This document shows, piece by piece, positions 7,033 through 9,082 of a stretch of 9,082 nt of DNA. The notes below the pieces were generated by a model that was not told the DNA's origin, ran no database searches, and saw only the letters and a list, made by a program, of their open reading frames with translations. The position numbers and the translations under genes are program-made. The stretch covers positions 1-9,082 of the forward strand of contig CAZFAT010000342.1 in assembly GCA_964517075.1 (NCBI GenBank), given 5' to 3'. Each line of letters opens with the position of its first letter. Position 1 is the first letter of the stretch. Source of the DNA: CAZFAT01 sp964517075 (GTDB lineage: Bacteria > Acidobacteriota > Vicinamibacteria > Vicinamibacterales > SCN-69-37).

Positions 7033-7425
7033 TCAGATCACGACGAGCCCGCGGCGAACGGCGAGGCGCACGGCGTCCGTGCGGTTGGCCGCGCCGAGCT
7101 TGCCGATGATGGCGGCGACGTGGAACTTGACCGTCTGATCGCTGATGCCGAGCGTGGCCGCGATGGCCTTGTTCGGCAAGCCTTCAGCGACGAGCGCCAG
7201 GACCTCGCGCTCGCGCGATGTCAGCGGCTCGGACCGCGCGTCCTCCCCGTCCGGTCCATGGCCAGTCTCGCTCCACGGCGGCGGCGCCACGACCACCGCG
7301 TCCACCGAATCAGGTAGCGGCTCGGGCTGCGCCGCGGCTTCGGCCACGATCGCGATGCCGGCCGCGATCAGCCGGGGCCGCAGGCGATCGCGATCCGCCC
7401 GGCGGCCGACCAGTACGACGCGCAT
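7033..7425 (-). CDS. LuxR/NarL-type transcriptional regulator with degenerate receiver
   Basis: The 130-residue protein carries a clear LuxR-type helix-turn-helix at about 67-127. It starts LTSREREVLALVAEGLPNKA and continues through LGISDQTVKFHVAAIIGKLG to NRTDAVRLAVRRGLV. The first ~50 residues resemble the start of a response-regulator receiver (MRVVLVGRRADRDRL, then VDAVVVAPPP). The strand that should end in the phosphorylated Asp reads VVVAPPP, and the rest of the receiver is missing, so control by phosphorylation is unlikely. It starts 23 bp after the stop of the pseudoprotease gene on the same strand and should be co-transcribed with it. No Shine-Dalgarno sequence is visible. The neighbouring protease genes are plausible targets, by inference. 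Confidence 0.88.
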   Translation of the reverse strand: MRVVLVGRRADRDRLRPRLIAAGIAIVAEAAAQPEPLPDSVDAVVVAPPPWSETGHGPDGEDARSEPLTSREREVLALVAEGLPNKAIAATLGISDQTVKFHVAAIIGKLGAANRTDAVRLAVRRGLVVI

Positions 7426-7448
7426 GGCACGACTGTACGCCGGCCGGA

Positions 7449-8336
7449 CTACCGCTCGCCGATCTCGACGCGAACGTCGGACGCCGCGCTGCCCCGCAGC
7501 ACGCGCAGGGTCGCCGCCTGGCCGCCGCGGCCGCTTAGCGCCTCGAGCAGACGGTCCGGTGAGTCGAGCGGGGCCTCGTCCAGCGTGAGCAGGACATCGC
7601 CCACCATCAAACCGGCTCGATCCGCCGGGCTGCCCTCCCTGACGTGCACGACAAGGACGCCGGCATCCGGACCGCCGGCCGTCCGCTGCGCAGCCGCCAG
7701 GTGCACGGACTGCCCCGCCACGCCCAGGTACCCGCGTCTCGCGCGGCCGTGCTGCAGCAGCCCCGCGACGCTCTTCCAGGCGATGTCGGCCGGGATGACG
7801 ACCCCGAGCCCGCGGATGTCGGAGGCGGTGGTGATGCCGATGAGCTGGCCTTCGGTGCTGACGAAGGCGCCCCCGGCAAACCCGCGATGCATGGGCGCGG
7901 ACGTGCGGATGACCTGCTCAATCGAGCGGCCTCGTCCCGTCGGCAGCGGCCCGCCGATCACCGCCACGACGCCGGCGGTGGCGGTGAGGGCGTTGCTCCA
8001 CGAGCGTGCGACCGCGAGGGCGAGATGGCCGACGCGCGGCGGCGCCGCGGACGGAATCACTGCGGGCACGTCGAGTCCGGGCGCCCGCAACGCGACGAGG
8101 TGCGTCGCCGGATCCCAGCCGGCCAGCTCGGCCTCGAGGACGCGGCCGTCCGGCGCGACCACGCGCAGTCCCTCCTCGCGCGCAATCGCTCGCGTGGTGG
8201 TGACGACCACGTCGGGAGCGTAGACGAGCCCGCTCGCCGGCTGCCGGCGGCCGTGAACCTGAACGACCGACGGTGCGATGGCGGCGACGGCGTCGGCGAG
8301 TTGATTGGAGATGGCGGTGAGCGATGACTCGGGCAT
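7449..8336 (-). CDS. Inactive S1C-fold protein (pseudoprotease) with PDZ domain
   Basis: This 295-residue protein aligns end to end with the S1C protease at 6042-6989 but lacks all three catalytic residues. TNSHVV is replaced by TTTRAI (Arg49 for His), DPDTDVAVV by DPATHLVAL (His79 for Asp), and PGNSGGPLV by RGFAGGAFV (Ala154 for Ser). The fold-defining parts are kept: the GG turn, the IGITTASDIRGLGVVIPADI strands, the RRGYLGVAG linker and a PDZ domain at about 203-290 with SPADRAGLMVGDVLLTLDEA. The reading frame is clean, so it is not a decaying pseudogene. It may bind substrates or regulate the active paralogue, by inference. There is no signal peptide. The start is uncertain: ATG 8336 is preferred, with ATGs at 8345 and 8375 possible and none having a clear Shine-Dalgarno. 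It is followed 23 bp later by the LuxR-type gene. Confidence 0.88.
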   Translation of the reverse strand: MPESSLTAISNQLADAVAAIAPSVVQVHGRRQPASGLVYAPDVVVTTTRAIAREEGLRVVAPDGRVLEAELAGWDPATHLVALRAPGLDVPAVIPSAAPPRVGHLALAVARSWSNALTATAGVVAVIGGPLPTGRGRSIEQVIRTSAPMHRGFAGGAFVSTEGQLIGITTASDIRGLGVVIPADIAWKSVAGLLQHGRARRGYLGVAGQSVHLAAAQRTAGGPDAGVLVVHVREGSPADRAGLMVGDVLLTLDEAPLDSPDRLLEALSGRGGQAATLRVLRGSAASDVRVEIGER

Positions 8337-8373
8337 GGGCGCCATCGTGACAGGCCATGCGCGCGTGCACATC

Positions 8374-8386
8374 ACCCGTTCGGGCG
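8374..8386 (-). promoter_or_regulatory. 13-bp motif upstream of the pseudoprotease (copy 2)
   Basis: This copy has the same plus-strand sequence as 5995-6007, and it lies 37 bp before the minus-strand ATG at 8336. Relative to its gene it is in the opposite orientation to copy 1, which matters little if the near-palindromic core is the binding site. It may be a shared operator; the evidence is one pair of sites. Confidence 0.25.
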
Positions 8387-8391
8387 GGGGA

Positions 8392-8415
8392 GCCGCCGGC
8401 CTTCACGCCGGCGGT
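8392..8415. promoter_or_regulatory. Inverted repeat in the divergent pseudoprotease/peptidase intergenic region
   Basis: CCGCCGGC (8393-8400) and GCCGGCGG (8407-8414) are perfect 8-bp arms around a 6-nt loop, CTTCAC. The arms overlap the -35 region expected for the peptidase gene. Without a T-run and placed between divergent starts, it reads as an operator or leader hairpin rather than a terminator. Confidence 0.35.
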
Positions 8416-8417
8416 GC

Positions 8418-8423
8418 TACCGT
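8418..8423 (+). promoter_or_regulatory. -10-like TACCGT upstream of M20 peptidase
   Basis: TACCGT ends 8 bp before the ATG at 8432, almost the same sequence and spacing as the element before the CoA transferase (1673-1678). It suggests another near-leaderless transcript. No convincing -35 is present; an inverted repeat occupies that position. Confidence 0.3.
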
Positions 8424-8431
8424 ATTCGCCC

Positions 8432-9082
8432 ATGCCGATATCGCCCCCGCCGACCGTTGATGCCCTGCTCACCGCCATGGTCAGCTTCAAGACGGTAAAC
8501 ACCTCCGTCAGCGGCGATCCGCTCACCGAGGTGAAGCTGGCGGAGTACCTCGAAGAACTGGCCGAGTGGTATGGGTTCACGACGCAGTGTCTCGACGTGC
8601 CCGGCCGATCGCACAACCTGCTCGTGACGTGGACCACCACGCCGGGCGCGCCGTGGCTGCTGTTCGACAGCCACCTCGACACGGTCACCATCGACGGCAT
8701 GACCATCGAGCCCCTCGCGGCCACGGTGCGCGACGGACGGCTCTACGGCCGCGGGGCGTGCGACACGAAAGGCACCGGCGCGGCCATGATCTGGGCGCTC
8801 GGCGAGTACGCGCGGGGCAACCGGCAGCCGAACAACATCGCCATTCTCTTCTCGATCGACGAGGAGTTCGGCATGACCGGCGTGCGGTCGTTCATCACGC
8901 GCGACTACGCCACGCTCGGGTTCACGCCGCGGGGCGCGGTCATCGGCGAGCCGACGCGGCTCCAGCCATTCGTGGCGCACAACGGCGCGGTCCGGTGGCG
9001 GATCGCCACGAGCGGCGTGGCCGCCCATTCGTCGGACCCGTCGCGCGGCGTCTCGGCCATCCGCAAGATGGTGGACGTCATC
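8432..9082 (+). CDS. M20-family metallopeptidase (ArgE/DapE/CPG2-like), 3' end outside window
   Basis: M20 enzymes are zinc amidohydrolases that remove acyl or amino-acid groups from small substrates such as acetylornithine, succinyl-diaminopimelate or dipeptides. The 217 residues in the window show the zinc site in order: His81 and Asp83 in FDSHLDTV, bridging Asp111 in GRGACDTKG, the Glu144-Glu145 pair in SIDEEFG (general base and ligand), and Glu173 in VIGEPT. The dimerisation domain begins with GAVRWRIATSGVAAHSSDPS. The last zinc-binding His and the C-terminus lie beyond the right edge. No secretion signal is seen. The ATG at 8432 is the only sensible start; it lacks a Shine-Dalgarno, and TACCGT lies 8 bp upstream. 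The gene is divergent from the pseudoprotease with about 95 bp between starts. ArgE, DapE and carboxypeptidase roles cannot be separated from this fragment. Confidence 0.9.
   Translation, partial: MPISPPPTVDALLTAMVSFKTVNTSVSGDPLTEVKLAEYLEELAEWYGFTTQCLDVPGRSHNLLVTWTTTPGAPWLLFDSHLDTVTIDGMTIEPLAATVRDGRLYGRGACDTKGTGAAMIWALGEYARGNRQPNNIAILFSIDEEFGMTGVRSFITRDYATLGFTPRGAVIGEPTRLQPFVAHNGAVRWRIATSGVAAHSSDPSRGVSAIRKMVDVI

Noticed and set aside
7449..8336. Interpretation of the second S1C gene as a decaying pseudogene
   Set aside because: The frame is intact over 295 codons, the PDZ domain and structural glycines are kept, and it is closely followed by a co-directional regulator. Only the catalytic residues are replaced.
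8417..9028. Minus-strand open frame opposite the M20 peptidase
   Set aside because: The plus-strand frame from 8432 shows all expected M20 zinc ligands; the minus frame shows no motif and is a shadow.

Overview
This is a GC-rich window, densely packed with coding sequence, from a bacterial chromosome. Several genes start without a Shine-Dalgarno sequence. The gene content suggests a soil-type Acidobacteriota lineage, perhaps Vicinamibacteria: a ThuA-like sugar protein, CaiB-type CoA transferase, enolase-superfamily and MetE-core enzymes, and cytoplasmic HtrA-like proteases with a LuxR-type regulator. That assignment rests on general impression, since no rRNA or marker gene is present. I see no tRNA, rRNA, CRISPR array, insertion sequence or phage gene.

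Left part (1-2882): a ThuA-domain protein, cut by the left edge, converges on a short citrate-synthase-family protein (citryl-CoA lyase type, minus strand). That gene is divergent from a CaiB/BaiF class III CoA transferase (plus strand). The pair could activate a dicarboxylic or hydroxy acid to its CoA ester and then cleave it. A recognisable GTGACG-N17-TACCGT promoter lies in the shared intergenic region and argues for a leaderless GTG start for the transferase.

Middle (2883-5967): a short-chain dehydrogenase pseudogene keeps its promoter, ribosome binding site, first ~33 codons and last ~50 codons, but has lost the catalytic middle and is frameshifted. Next to it is a minus-strand stretch whose coding-like signal jumps through three frames, possibly another gene remnant. 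Then comes a two-gene operon: a long enolase-superfamily enzyme whose stop overlaps (ATGA) the start of a MetE-core zinc methyltransferase-like protein.

Right part (5968-9082): a catalytically complete S1C (HtrA-like) protease on the plus strand faces a minus-strand pair made of a second S1C-fold protein and a small LuxR-type regulator 23 bp downstream of it. The second S1C protein has all three catalytic residues replaced (His to Arg, Asp to His, Ser to Ala). Neither protease has a signal peptide, so both should act in the cytoplasm. A 13-bp motif occurs just upstream of both protease genes. This active protease / pseudoprotease / regulator cluster is the most interesting system in the window. 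An M20 metallopeptidase, divergent from the pseudoprotease and cut by the right edge, closes the window.
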